DNA of 64,000 nt from a virus. Location of the stretch: positions 1-64,000 of IMG/VR virus record IMGVR_UViG_3300048837_000795; one strand, 5' to 3'. Below the pieces are notes generated by a model that was not told where the DNA came from, ran no database searches, and saw only the letters and a program-made list of their open reading frames with translations. Below, piece by piece: positions 55,715 to 64,000 of the stretch; within the stretch, counting starts at the first letter, position 1; every line of letters begins with the position of its first letter. The translations under genes were made by a program, and so were the position numbers.

Positions 55715-55930
55715 AACCATTTTGATATAGATCGATGTATAATTAATTGTATGAACAACGCAGCGTGCTTTTGTGTGAAAGGCTCAACGGCGGGATCTAG
55801 CCCGCCAAAGCGGGTGCAACGCCCACCAAAGCGCGAACGGTAAACGATCCTGGCGGCCACCGGGGTCGTTTGCGTTTAATGGGTGGTAAAGAGCTGCAAA
55901 ACAGCTAGAACAGGTAATAAGAATTAGCGG
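55715..55930. other. Structured intergenic region, possible non-coding RNA
   Basis: No credible gene in about 215 bp. TATAAT at 55738-55743 (plus strand) precedes dense hairpins: GGCGGG/CCCGCC, GGTG/CACC, an 8-bp CGCGAACG/CGTTTGCG stem enclosing AACGATCC/GGGTCGTT, and AGCTG/CAGCT. A tiny frame at 55752 would give only about 30 codons. An RNA on either strand, or a 3' UTR of the tail spike gene, is possible. Confidence 0.45.
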
Positions 55931-55932
55931 AC

Positions 55933-57645
55933 TTAGTCCGGGTCGTAGACCGTGTTATTGTCCTGTGTGCTGTTGACTCCCAGCGCCGTGACTAGCAACG
56001 GCGTGGATACCCGATAAATCAGGTTGTCATCAACCTTGACGTAATTAATCGCGGTCAGACTGCCCTTTGCGAACGAAATCCCTATCTGTGTGTTGAGCGT
56101 GCCGTCCTCGTCAATCCACAGCCGGTTACCCGATACGCTTGCCATACTGTACGTTCCCACCTCGCCAGCGTCCAGCGCCATTTCTAGGTAGATCCCCGAT
56201 CTCCCCGCCTGAGCCGCACCCCAATCGCGGATGATGTTTTTATCCACCACCAAACCAATGATCCCGTTGGTTGCGTCCAGGTAGGCGGTAGACGAATATT
56301 TGACGTGCAACCCGGCGTATGCGGAGGTCAGAATGGTATTGTCGATAATGATGGGCTGTTTAGAATTTTGTACGTAGATACCCCGCGCCGTAGAGGACAG
56401 CACTTGATTACCCTCAATGGTCAGATCGTTGATCTGTGAACAGTAGATCCCCGCATCAGTGGCGGTGGCGGTGGCGGTAGAAACAACGTTATTGACAATC
56501 CGTGCCTGGGAGCCATCATTCACCCCATCGCGCAGGTAGATCGGCATTGATCCACTGCTGACAATGCGGTTGTCGCTTATTTCTAATCCCTGCACGCCCA
56601 CGCCATAAATACCATAGCCGGGTACTTCGATCTCGCAACCCCGAATTTGCACGTCCTTATGGGCAAGAACCCCATCGGCCAGGGAAATCCCCAACGCACC
56701 GCTTTGCGCGCTGACCAGCGTGCAGTTAGATATAGTTAGATGCTGACAAGCCGGAGTGGTTTCCTGATCCTGGTAATATGCGATTATTCCGCGTGCTGTA
56801 AAATCATACGCCTGTACGTTGTTTATCTTGATCCCGTTCCAGGGTATATTGCCCTCGGTCTTGATCCTGATGGCCGTGTCCCATCCTTTTAGCACACAAT
56901 CACTCAGGATAAAATTTGTCACGCTGGAAATATCAAATGCCTCGTCAGCGGTCGCCAGGGTTTGTTCCCCCCGAATGTGCTGGCAAACCACATTGTCCGT
57001 CTGGTAGAAATCAACCAACTCGCCCACGTCCAGCCCAAACACATTTTGAATGAGTACATACCGGCAGTCATGCAAAAAGGAAATCAACCCCTCGCCGTTG
57101 TCGTACCCCTCGCAGCCATCAATCTTGATCCAATCAGCCTGTTTCCACTCCAAGAAGCCGTGACCGCCCTCTTGCCACACATTATCAACCTCGGTGCGGT
57201 CTGCGTTCTCGAAATAGATGCGCCCGAACCCGTGGTTATCAGGGGTTGGCACTACCCCGTCCCAGTTGGTCGCGTCAATACCCATGTCACGGACAGTGAT
57301 ATTGGTCAGATGCGGGGAGGCCGGGCCAATCGCGTACAGTACCCGCCCGTCCATTGCAGCATCTGGTTTGAGTAGGGTCAGGCGCATCCCTGCGCCAATA
57401 ATCGTCAGGTTGGATTTCATCACCAGGGGAGCCGTTACCCGGTAGGTTCCAGGCGGCAGGTAAATCACGCTCTCACCGTCAATGGCCGCCTGAAGTGCTA
57501 TGGTGTCATCGGTTGTGCCATCCCCCACCACACCGTACTCCTTGACACTGGCCGCCCTGCCGTTGAGCCGCTTGCCGATCAGGTTATGCTCGGCTACGTG
57601 CGCGGCATTCCCCGCCGCCCAATCAATCTTGAATGTAGTTGTCAT
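55933..57645 (-). CDS. Tail spike with pectate-lyase-type beta-helix, 570 aa
   Basis: A short N-terminal head precedes VKEYGVVGDGTTDDTIALQA, the classic start of Pectate_lyase_3 beta-helix spikes. About 15 coils follow with repeated NxxI/NxI turns (ISNCTLVSA, LTIEGNQVLSS, PIIIDNTILTS). It probably binds or degrades host surface polysaccharide. No virion-binding domain is obvious beyond the first 35 residues. Confidence 0.85.
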   Translation of the reverse strand: MTTTFKIDWAAGNAAHVAEHNLIGKRLNGRAASVKEYGVVGDGTTDDTIALQAAIDGESVIYLPPGTYRVTAPLVMKSNLTIIGAGMRLTLLKPDAAMDGRVLYAIGPASPHLTNITVRDMGIDATNWDGVVPTPDNHGFGRIYFENADRTEVDNVWQEGGHGFLEWKQADWIKIDGCEGYDNGEGLISFLHDCRYVLIQNVFGLDVGELVDFYQTDNVVCQHIRGEQTLATADEAFDISSVTNFILSDCVLKGWDTAIRIKTEGNIPWNGIKINNVQAYDFTARGIIAYYQDQETTPACQHLTISNCTLVSAQSGALGISLADGVLAHKDVQIRGCEIEVPGYGIYGVGVQGLEISDNRIVSSGSMPIYLRDGVNDGSQARIVNNVVSTATATATDAGIYCSQINDLTIEGNQVLSSTARGIYVQNSKQPIIIDNTILTSAYAGLHVKYSSTAYLDATNGIIGLVVDKNIIRDWGAAQAGRSGIYLEMALDAGEVGTYSMASVSGNRLWIDEDGTLNTQIGISFAKGSLTAINYVKVDDNLIYRVSTPLLVTALGVNSTQDNNTVYDPD

Positions 57646-57700
57646 GTGATCCTCTCCTGCATAATGTCACCTATCGCGCTGTAACCCGTAAGCCCGGCGG

Positions 57701-58480
57701 CTAGTGAAAATTTGCGTAATCACTTGCTACCTCCGCGATGGTCGCCGCCCGGTTGAGCAGAACCACATGAGCGATATACCCGTCCCATACGTTTGTACCG
57801 CTGGTAGAGTGGTTGCCAATAACGGTGTTAATAGCCGCTGGTTTGGTCGCTCCCCACGCGCCGTTTGCCGCCTTATCAGTATCGACTTGCGCACCGTTGA
57901 TAAAGCCGCGAAAAGCATTTCCAGCCACGTCCCAAGTCAGCGCAAGGCGCAGCCAGCCCGAAACATTGTAGGCGGGCGCGGCGATCAATACACTCGCTGT
58001 GGAGGTCACGCCCCCCGCGACACGCTGCAACCAGAGTTGATTAACGGTGGTTGTCTTGCGTATTCGCACAAAGGTGGTGGTCGTATTGGCGGCGATGTTG
58101 AACAGGTTGCGGTTTGTCACGCCAGCCCACACGTCCGGACTGAGGGGCTTCATCCACAAAAACAGCGATCCTGCATCACCGTTGAACGCATCCCGCAGGC
58201 TGACGGTGTACCAGTCAATCACAGAGGTGGAGGCTGGCACAAACAGTGCGGCGGTTTTACCATCCCCAATACCGGCATCTCCCAAAGTTACATTAGAGTA
58301 TGACCCGTTGCGACTGTTCCCGCTGATGTCCTCAGCAGTCGTACTGCCTGCCGCATCCCACAAAGGCAGGTAAGCGAGGATCGACGTGCCAAACAACGCC
58401 TTGACCTTTTCGGCGTATGGTGGTGCCCCGCCCCCTCCCTGCCCCAGCCGCCTGACCCTGCTCAATCGTTGCATCCTCAT
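57701..58480 (-). CDS. LamG-like protein, 259 aa
   Basis: Signature LamG segments: ILAYLPLWDAAGSTTAEDIS, AGSLFLWMKPLSPDVWAGVT and GWLRLALTWDVAGNAFRGFI. Probably a sugar-binding accessory to the spike just downstream. A 55-bp gap with no signal separates it from the spike gene. Confidence 0.7.
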   Translation of the reverse strand: MRMQRLSRVRRLGQGGGGAPPYAEKVKALFGTSILAYLPLWDAAGSTTAEDISGNSRNGSYSNVTLGDAGIGDGKTAALFVPASTSVIDWYTVSLRDAFNGDAGSLFLWMKPLSPDVWAGVTNRNLFNIAANTTTTFVRIRKTTTVNQLWLQRVAGGVTSTASVLIAAPAYNVSGWLRLALTWDVAGNAFRGFINGAQVDTDKAANGAWGATKPAAINTVIGNHSTSGTNVWDGYIAHVVLLNRAATIAEVASDYANFH

Positions 58481-58529
58481 GCCCCACCTCCCTCAGTACA
58501 GGTAATGTTCGTTATCCTGCACACCTCGA

Positions 58530-58847
58530 TCACGCCTGCCACTGATACTCAAGCACAGCGCCGGCGGCTTCGCGGAAGAAGCGGATATCCGCGCCAGCCA
58601 CGCCGATGATGACCGGCGTGATTTCCTTCTGGAGCTGGAAACCGATTGCCGCGGTCGGGTCTACACCGTCCAGGCGGAATCGGGCATTTTGAGCAGTGAC
58701 CTGCACCATGATCTGCACCGCGCCGGCGGGCCGGGTCAGCACCGCGGCAGCCGCGCCCAGCGCAACCTGGGTATGCGCGCCGACGGGCTCGTAGTATTCG
58801 GTCAGGTAAACGGGAGTAACCTCTTGTCCATTATCGAGTGATTTCAT
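58530..58847 (-). CDS. Small virion protein, 105 aa
   Basis: TRPAGAVQIMVQVTAQNARF and AGADIRFFREAAGAVLEYQW form a small beta sandwich common in phage virion gene sets. RBS is GGAGGCAGA. A terminator sits just upstream. Confidence 0.6.
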   Translation of the reverse strand: MKSLDNGQEVTPVYLTEYYEPVGAHTQVALGAAAAVLTRPAGAVQIMVQVTAQNARFRLDGVDPTAAIGFQLQKEITPVIIGVAGADIRFFREAAGAVLEYQWQA

Positions 58848-58870
58848 TCTGCCTCCAAAACTTGGCTAAA

Positions 58871-58903
58871 CAAAAAGCCCCCACGAATATACTCGTGAGG
58901 GCT
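58871..58903 (-). terminator. Terminator immediately upstream of 58530-58847 gene
   Basis: Minus strand AGCCCTCACGA/TCGTGGGGGCT hairpin, then TTTTTG. Confidence 0.8.
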
Positions 58904-58917
58904 CAAGGCGCTGATAT

Positions 58918-58928
58918 CAGTATAACGC
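58918..58928 (-). promoter_or_regulatory. Motif C box
   Basis: Minus strand GCGTTATACTG, directly after the 58934 stop and before the terminator. Confidence 0.5.
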
Positions 58929-58933
58929 GAATC

Positions 58934-59158
58934 CTATTCCGCCTCAGCCCGCCGCTTCAGCTCGATAAACGCCAGGTTCAACCGCAGCGGACCAGCCTCG
59001 CATCGGTAGTCACACCGCTCTAGCTGCGACACAATCTCGCTTAGCGTCGCGTCGGCAAAGATGTTGGGCTGCGCCGGCTCGATGCGGAAATAGCCCGACA
59101 CTACCGGCAGCGCCGGCTGAGTTCCCGCTGGCTTTGGACAGCGGTTATATTTACGCAT
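58934..59158 (-). CDS. Hypothetical small protein, 74 aa
   Basis: The start at 59158 follows GGGGAGCACGACC; the ATG at 59173 is too early. It has four Cys (NRCPKPAG, LERCDYRCEAG) and a helical end. Unknown; in the portal operon. Confidence 0.55.
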   Translation of the reverse strand: MRKYNRCPKPAGTQPALPVVSGYFRIEPAQPNIFADATLSEIVSQLERCDYRCEAGPLRLNLAFIELKRRAEAE

Positions 59159-59375
59159 GGTCGTGCTCCCCATCCTCTCTATGAGATTGTTTAAGTAAGT
59201 CTATAAAGGTTTCCAGCGCCTCGAAAGGCACGACAAACCGCGGCCCGCCCAGCAGGGCCGCGCGGTGCGGGTCTTTCTCGTAGAACTCCAGGCCCTGGCT
59301 GCCGTTGTATTTAAACGGCAGCTTCGCGCCCTTCCACCAGACAAAGCCGTCAGCAGCCACGATCAAATCAGACAT
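59151..59375 (-). CDS. Hypothetical small protein, 74 aa
   Basis: LIVAADGFVWWKGAKLPFKY opens a beta-type fold. The C-terminal helix (FEALETFIDLLKQSHR) is encoded by an antisense copy of motif A. One base separates it from the portal stop. Confidence 0.55.
   Translation of the reverse strand: MSDLIVAADGFVWWKGAKLPFKYNGSQGLEFYEKDPHRAALLGGPRFVVPFEALETFIDLLKQSHREDGEHDHA
59187..59207 (+). promoter_or_regulatory. Motif A copy 9, antisense within a gene
   Basis: Plus strand TTGTTTAAGTAA, GT, CTATAAA. It points against the portal and terminase genes, unlike the other eight copies. Confidence 0.45.
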
Positions 59376-59376
59376 A

Positions 59377-61566
59377 TCATCCCCCTGGCCGGCGCGGGTG
59401 GCCGCGAGTGAGGCGCGTACCTTTTGGCACCGGGATTAAAGAACATTTACAGTTGTAACCATGACATGCCAAATCAGGACTCTGAGTCTCCCATCCATAT
59501 TTCGCCCATGTACTGGCGCGGTAGACCTTTCCGTTAGCATATACGCAGTCATCGCAATGGTCGGTGTCCCCGTACTGCCAACGGAGCGGCGGATTGCTCC
59601 CCGCCATCAGCAGCGCCCTGCTGCGCAGCTGGTTCCAGCGGTTTGCCCACAGCTCGATCCGCCCTTGCAGCGCGGCTAACTTGCCGCCGTTGGCTTTGCT
59701 GCCGGCCTCGATCGCGTCAGCAAAGCCGGCGATGTGCCGGTATTCATCCAGCACGGCCTGGGTCAGGGCATTCTCCTCTTCCTGGGTAAAATCCTCCGCG
59801 CCAATACCCAGCGCGTCCATGCCCTCCGCCCACGCGCCGTGCAAACCCGACTCGATGGCGGTTTTCATCGCCCCGGTAAAATCCGTGCGGGATAATGCCC
59901 CGGTCCATAAACCGCGGACAATGCTGCGCAGCGCCGAACGATATTGGCCCACGGTCGCCTTAGCCTCTACCAGCGAAAAAGGGGGCTGGCTCTCGCCGGC
60001 CTCCGTTGGCTCGGGCTCGGGCGGCGCGTTTGGATCAGGCGGAACGGGCGGAACTATTGGCGGCGGCATGGGATTTTCCTCGGGCGGCTTGATCAGCTTC
60101 AGCAGCTCATCAAAGCCATGCAAGCCCAACGTTTCGAAGACGACTCTCAACAGGCTCTTGATAATCTCCTGGCCGGCCTCATCATCCAGTAGCCCGCGGT
60201 CAATCATGTCATAAACCATGTCGCTGGCAGCTTTGATATCTTCTTGTGACATGGTAATAATGCGGTCGGTGGATATGGTCGACTCCAGCGACTGAAACGA
60301 CTTGCCGCCGTGGCGCTCGGCCATCATCGCCACGATGCAAAACAAATCGCGCCACACCGATGACCAGAAAGCCTGGTAGCGGTTAAAGCTTTTCAGCGTC
60401 GGGCCTTCCATCGCCGTGGATGTGGCTAACCGGTAGGTATCGCCGCGGCCTAAATAGTGCGGGTACAGCTTCGCGGCTAAACCCAGCTGGGTTAAGAGCG
60501 CCATGCCGTCTTTCTCGGCGTCGGCTGAATTGGTCGGGCGGTTCATCCACTGCCGGTCGACCGCGTCATTTTCCAGCCAGGCAGAGCCGGCCGGCGGCGG
60601 CGGGTTGGTGTCGAAGGCGTCATTCGCATTGCCCAGCGTCGAGCCGATGCGGCTTTTCATCATGTCGACCGCGCGCTGACCGCCCTTGACTTTGATCTTT
60701 TCCACCGCCGACGCGGCAGCCCTGGCCACGGCGGCGCGGTTGGTGAGGAACTGCTTGTACTCACGCGACCAGTCAATGCCGGCGGTCATCAGCGGCCATC
60801 CGCGCCCGCCCACCTCGCGGAAAGCAGCCTGCATTACCACCACGTCGGTCCAACTGTCTAAGCTGGTCTCGTTGGCCTTTTTGGCGTCGGGCGGCAGCTT
60901 TGCGCGGCTCAAAGCCTCGGGGCTGGCTGACCAATCTGGATAATAGACGGTCTCAAAATTACCATTGGCGGTCACGCTGTCACGGCGGTAATACAGGTTA
61001 ATGCTGGCGTCGGCAGGGTCTTTGACAACCTCCTTGATCTGATCGGTAGGGATGGTGCGCACGGTCGAAAGCCCGTCCAGAGTCGAGACAAAGATCACGA
61101 AGAAAATCTCACCGTCGACCAGCAGAGTTTCAGATTGTTTGTGCAGCTTGCGGTCACCTAATACCGGCGCGTTGCGGTCCGCAGTCCAGAACTCTTCCCA
61201 CAGCTCCTGCGCGGTCTTGTCCTCTGCGGTCAAGTTGGGGGTATTGCCAAAGGCATAGTCTGTCCACAGCTCGACCGCGAACTGGGTGACCGGGTCGGTC
61301 AGGTACAGTGAGCGCGACTCGCGAACGATCTGCAAGCGGAAGTTTTCCGACGTGTCCATGCCGAAGGAGTAGTCCTGGATGCGCCTTGTTAGCAGGTCGG
61401 CCAGCCGGCTGTCAAACTCGGCCAGCTGCTCGATAAGCGCCTCGGGCGAGCGCTGGGCAAGGTACGGCACCATGCGCCAGTCGTTGGCGACTTCGCGGGT
61501 TAATGCGCTCAGCCGTTCCATTTCCGGCCTGAGCAGCCATCGTGATAATATTTTTCGTAGATCCAT
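59377..61566 (-). CDS. Portal protein fused to a MuF-like head morphogenesis domain, 729 aa
   Basis: The start at 61566 follows AGGACGGTACATATA; upstream Mets lack an RBS. The first 480 residues fit a portal (NFRLQIVRESRSLYLTDPVT, MAFGNT-like wing, TNRAAVARAAASAVEKI). The C-terminal 200 residues are MuF-like, ending with a Cys-rich module (DTDHCDDCVYANGKVYRAST, LACHGYNCKCSLIPVPKGTR). The portal is the DNA gate; MuF-type proteins join the head interior. Fusion of the two is uncommon but known. Confidence 0.75.
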   Translation of the reverse strand: MDLRKILSRWLLRPEMERLSALTREVANDWRMVPYLAQRSPEALIEQLAEFDSRLADLLTRRIQDYSFGMDTSENFRLQIVRESRSLYLTDPVTQFAVELWTDYAFGNTPNLTAEDKTAQELWEEFWTADRNAPVLGDRKLHKQSETLLVDGEIFFVIFVSTLDGLSTVRTIPTDQIKEVVKDPADASINLYYRRDSVTANGNFETVYYPDWSASPEALSRAKLPPDAKKANETSLDSWTDVVVMQAAFREVGGRGWPLMTAGIDWSREYKQFLTNRAAVARAAASAVEKIKVKGGQRAVDMMKSRIGSTLGNANDAFDTNPPPPAGSAWLENDAVDRQWMNRPTNSADAEKDGMALLTQLGLAAKLYPHYLGRGDTYRLATSTAMEGPTLKSFNRYQAFWSSVWRDLFCIVAMMAERHGGKSFQSLESTISTDRIITMSQEDIKAASDMVYDMIDRGLLDDEAGQEIIKSLLRVVFETLGLHGFDELLKLIKPPEENPMPPPIVPPVPPDPNAPPEPEPTEAGESQPPFSLVEAKATVGQYRSALRSIVRGLWTGALSRTDFTGAMKTAIESGLHGAWAEGMDALGIGAEDFTQEEENALTQAVLDEYRHIAGFADAIEAGSKANGGKLAALQGRIELWANRWNQLRSRALLMAGSNPPLRWQYGDTDHCDDCVYANGKVYRASTWAKYGWETQSPDLACHGYNCKCSLIPVPKGTRLTRGHPRRPGG

Positions 61567-61582
61567 TATATGTACCGTCCTT

Positions 61583-63103
61583 TTATGCCTCACGAACACT
61601 GATGCGCTCTCTGCTCGCCCATTCTTCTTCAATCAGCAGCGGCCCGACAATAGCCTGGATAACCGAGTCGCCGTAGTCTGTAGACTTCCCGCGCCGGCGT
61701 CTGATCAAATCCTTCGACTCGATCAGGATCTGGCCGCTGGATGTGTAGGTGTAGCGCGGCGCGACTAAATCGTTGAATAACTCCTGGTTCGGCGGCAAAC
61801 ACACCTCGAAACCCGAGCCGGGTTCCAGCATTTCCCGCAGCAGCCACCATGCACAGGCCCGCCAGTTAGCGAAGCCGTACAAATTCGACTTATCGCGCAG
61901 CTCGGTCGAAGCCGCGGCCTTGAACGGGTACACCCGCATTCCCAATTCTGCGGCCCGGTGGTAAACGCCGGCGCCAATGCCGATCACGTCGATATAGCCG
62001 GCTGCCTGACGCTGGCTATCCAGCAATGCGGTGAGCTGCCCAACGACCTCCATCGTGACCTGGTCAGGATTGGAAATTACCAGCTCTTCAACACTTTTGA
62101 CTTTGACCCCGTCGTAGGTCGGTGCGAATGTGGATTTATCGCTCTGCGCCCCACCCCCGCCGACGTCGTTGCCAACCGCAGTTAGAACGCCGGGAAAGCC
62201 CTCTTTCTCCCACTGCCGCCAGCGCAGAATCGCATCACGGACGTGCGTCGCCGGGATGACCTGGTAATCGGCATCCCGCGCGCCGGCCATCCAATCGCCG
62301 TGCAGTAGCTGCGAGCGGAAAGGCTCAGGCATGGCGTTGAGGTTGCGCCGGTATTGGTCGTCGTTGGCCAGGAATGGGTTATCTTCCAGCTTGGCCGGGA
62401 TGAAGGTGCGGCTGACCCCGTCAGGATCATCCGCCGTGGTCTCGATCTCGGTCTTGCCGTCATCGGCCCGTTTGTAGTAGCGCAGCTCGCCGGCCTTCGC
62501 CGGCCGCGGATGGGCCGGGTCAAGCCATGCTGCCCAGCGCCGGAACACCCACCCGCCCGGGTCGGGGTTCGCGCAGGCCAGCATGCGCACGCGCTGGTAG
62601 CGTTTATCCGTGCGCGCGCGAGAAACCATGTACTCGTACTGCAACTGCGAGAACTGCGGCAGTTCATCGAAGCCAATAAAATCATACGCCGCGGACTGGT
62701 GACCAAACACCGAGTCGTCGCGTTCTAAGTGGCTGAACCAGATTATTCGATTGTCAAGGTGCCATGTATATTTCGATCCGTTGAAACCATCACTTGTGCC
62801 GCGGTTGTAAAACTCTATTGATCTTGGGATAACCGACTGTTCCAGGTCTTTGTACGTGCGCCGGAAGATGACCGCCCGGCGGTGCTCGAACCGCGCGATA
62901 CCGAGCAGCAAATCGCTCTTGCCTCCGCCGGCTGCCCCGCCGTACAAAGTCTCAAACGCTCTCGTCAGCAGCGCCATCCACTGCGGCTGACTCTGCGGAG
63001 CCCAGGGGATTCGCCTCTCCTGTACCGCCTGTAGATATGAGAGCTCCGAGGGCTTGAGCGAGTGCAGATACTGTTCGATCATGCTGCTCGTCGTTAAGCT
63101 CAA
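61583..63103 (-). CDS. terL: Terminase large subunit, TTG start, 506 aa
   Basis: Walker A LYGGAAGGGKSDLLL, Walker B AYDFIGFDELPQF and a nuclease domain with TAVGNDVGGGG, YIDVIGIGAG and RGKSTDYGDSV. It is the packaging motor and endonuclease. TTG at 63103 is chosen because GGAGGACCGA precedes it; ATG at 63082 is the alternative. It overlaps TerS by about 150 bp. Confidence 0.9.
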   Translation of the reverse strand: MSLTTSSMIEQYLHSLKPSELSYLQAVQERRIPWAPQSQPQWMALLTRAFETLYGGAAGGGKSDLLLGIARFEHRRAVIFRRTYKDLEQSVIPRSIEFYNRGTSDGFNGSKYTWHLDNRIIWFSHLERDDSVFGHQSAAYDFIGFDELPQFSQLQYEYMVSRARTDKRYQRVRMLACANPDPGGWVFRRWAAWLDPAHPRPAKAGELRYYKRADDGKTEIETTADDPDGVSRTFIPAKLEDNPFLANDDQYRRNLNAMPEPFRSQLLHGDWMAGARDADYQVIPATHVRDAILRWRQWEKEGFPGVLTAVGNDVGGGGAQSDKSTFAPTYDGVKVKSVEELVISNPDQVTMEVVGQLTALLDSQRQAAGYIDVIGIGAGVYHRAAELGMRVYPFKAAASTELRDKSNLYGFANWRACAWWLLREMLEPGSGFEVCLPPNQELFNDLVAPRYTYTSSGQILIESKDLIRRRRGKSTDYGDSVIQAIVGPLLIEEEWASRERISVREA

Positions 63104-63731
63104 TCGGTCCTCCGTTCTTGCCCGTCATTTCGTGCTTGGAAATACGCCCGCCGGTCTCCTTCGCCAGATCATCCAGCACGCCGCGGTACTGGTCGAGAAT
63201 GGCGCTGTTGAAGCGGTAGATATCGACCCGCTGCGCGCCGGCGCCCTGGCCGATGGATTTGACATCGTGTACCCAGATATTGGGGTAGGTCGAGCCCACT
63301 GTGAATGAGGTTGCTTCGCCGGCATTTTCCGAATCGCTATCGGCTTGCGGGGTAGTGGTGATGATGATCGGCGCTTGAGCGTAGACCTGCGCTTCGAGAA
63401 AATCGGCCATCTTTTTGAGCTTGACCACCCGCTCATAATCCAGCGCCAGGCCCGAATCCATAATCTCTTTCGCCCGTAGATTCTTCTCTTCTTCCAGGCG
63501 TTTGTCGTACGTGGCGGCGCGGTCAGCCCAAGTGAACCTTGATGACCACTGCTCTAATGTCTGCTTTGAGTGTGTCGGCGCTGAATTTACTTGACTCGTA
63601 TTGAATTTCTGGATCAAAAGCACCAACGACCGTCCAGGCCCGAGACGCAAATAATCGTTGCAGGCCTGGACGGCTTTATTACTTTCTCCAGGTTGGCGTT
63701 CCCCCGCCAACGGCTCGACTCTGTCTGCCAT
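62952..63731 (-). CDS. terS: Terminase small subunit, 259 aa
   Basis: LRLGPGRSLVLLIQKF followed by LEQWSSRFTWADRAATYDKR is the usual start of this TerS family. A coiled coil and a Gly/Glu-rich tail follow. It selects phage DNA for packaging. The long overlap with terL is unusual. TAATG links it to the gene at 63731. Confidence 0.8.
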   Translation of the reverse strand: MADRVEPLAGERQPGESNKAVQACNDYLRLGPGRSLVLLIQKFNTSQVNSAPTHSKQTLEQWSSRFTWADRAATYDKRLEEEKNLRAKEIMDSGLALDYERVVKLKKMADFLEAQVYAQAPIIITTTPQADSDSENAGEATSFTVGSTYPNIWVHDVKSIGQGAGAQRVDIYRFNSAILDQYRGVLDDLAKETGGRISKHEMTGKNGGPIELNDEQHDRTVSALAQALGALISTGGTGEANPLGSAESAAVDGAADESV

Positions 63732-64000
63732 TAGATCTTCTTTCTGGGTCTCTGCGCCGCCGTCGCTACCTGCGCATCGATCGCCTGGCGCTGCTGGTCG
63801 CTGAGAAGCACGTCAAACCTGGCATCATCGACGGCGATATGGTTGGTCACCGTTCCGGTCAGGTGGGTAACCTTTTCGATCAGGCCGTCCACCAGCTCCG
63901 CGACTTTGCGGCTGCTGTCCGACAGTTGATTGATCGATGTAGCCATGTCAGCCAGTTGTTCGCGGTTGCGCTCCTCTTCCCGCGCCGATACTGCCTGCAT
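63731..64000 (-). CDS. Coiled-coil protein at window edge, at least 89 aa
   Basis: Helical with heptads (NQLSDSSRKVAELVDGLIEK, THLTGTVTNHIAVDDARFDV) and a basic tail. An ATG falls on the last base of the window, so the true start may lie beyond. It is coupled to terS. Confidence 0.5.
   Translation of the reverse strand: MQAVSAREEERNREQLADMATSINQLSDSSRKVAELVDGLIEKVTHLTGTVTNHIAVDDARFDVLLSDQQRQAIDAQVATAAQRPRKKI

Overview
The window is a GC-rich stretch of one temperate, long-tailed (siphovirus-like) bacteriophage genome. It holds a tyrosine integrase, a CI/Cro-type repressor with divergent promoters, a replication-initiator/helicase-loader pair, and a complete head-and-tail gene set running from terminase to lysin. 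Genes run off both ends, so this is a fragment of a larger genome. The host cannot be named from the sequence. Hints are high GC, a tRNA-Lys(CUU)-like segment beside the integrase that may be the attachment site, and a NrdG-type radical-SAM activase, which suggests an anaerobic host.

Layout. (1) 1-8.2 kb, minus strand: helicase loader, replication initiator with internal iterons (candidate origin), FtsK/HerA-like ATPase, membrane proteins and a PD-(D/E)XK homing-type endonuclease. (2) 8.2-10.3 kb: integrase, terminator, tRNA-like attachment segment, repressor and a two-promoter switch. (3) 10.3-34.6 kb, plus strand: about forty mostly small genes in short operons. These include two sigma-70-family factors, a possible mini anti-sigma protein, NrdG, a DUF5131 protein, a helicase-methyltransferase fusion, a DndC/PAPS-reductase-like protein, a Mom-like protein, a Lar-like protein, and a cassette of Ycf46-like AAA+ ATPase, DUF1257 (Ycf35-like) and DUF2997. 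(4) 34.6-64 kb, minus strand: late genes read from the right, namely TerS, TerL, portal-MuF fusion, protease-scaffold, decoration and capsid, connectors, tail tube fused to a beta-propeller, frameshifted chaperones, tape measure with a Hint domain, tail-tip proteins, HNH endonuclease and GH25 lysin. A block of receptor-binding-type proteins (pectate-lyase beta-helix, two LamG proteins, a glycine-rich repeat protein) sits between the portal and protease genes.

Regulation is the most striking feature. One 32-bp element (GCTTAA, T-rich spacer, GAAACCGGTTTTA; called motif B here) stands in front of nine early/middle operons. A second 21-bp element resembling single-subunit RNA polymerase promoters (TTATYWAAGTAA, two bases, CKATAGR; motif A) occurs nine times, eight of them at operon heads in the sense direction. 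A third box (GCGTTATAMTGA; motif C) recurs in the late region, three times followed by a hairpin terminator before the next start codon. Together with the two sigma factors this suggests phage-specific promoter classes and perhaps antitermination.

The most promising undescribed systems are the AAA+/DUF1257/DUF2997 cassette, and a possible DNA-modification island whose proteins carry short motifs resembling sliding-clamp-binding peptides.
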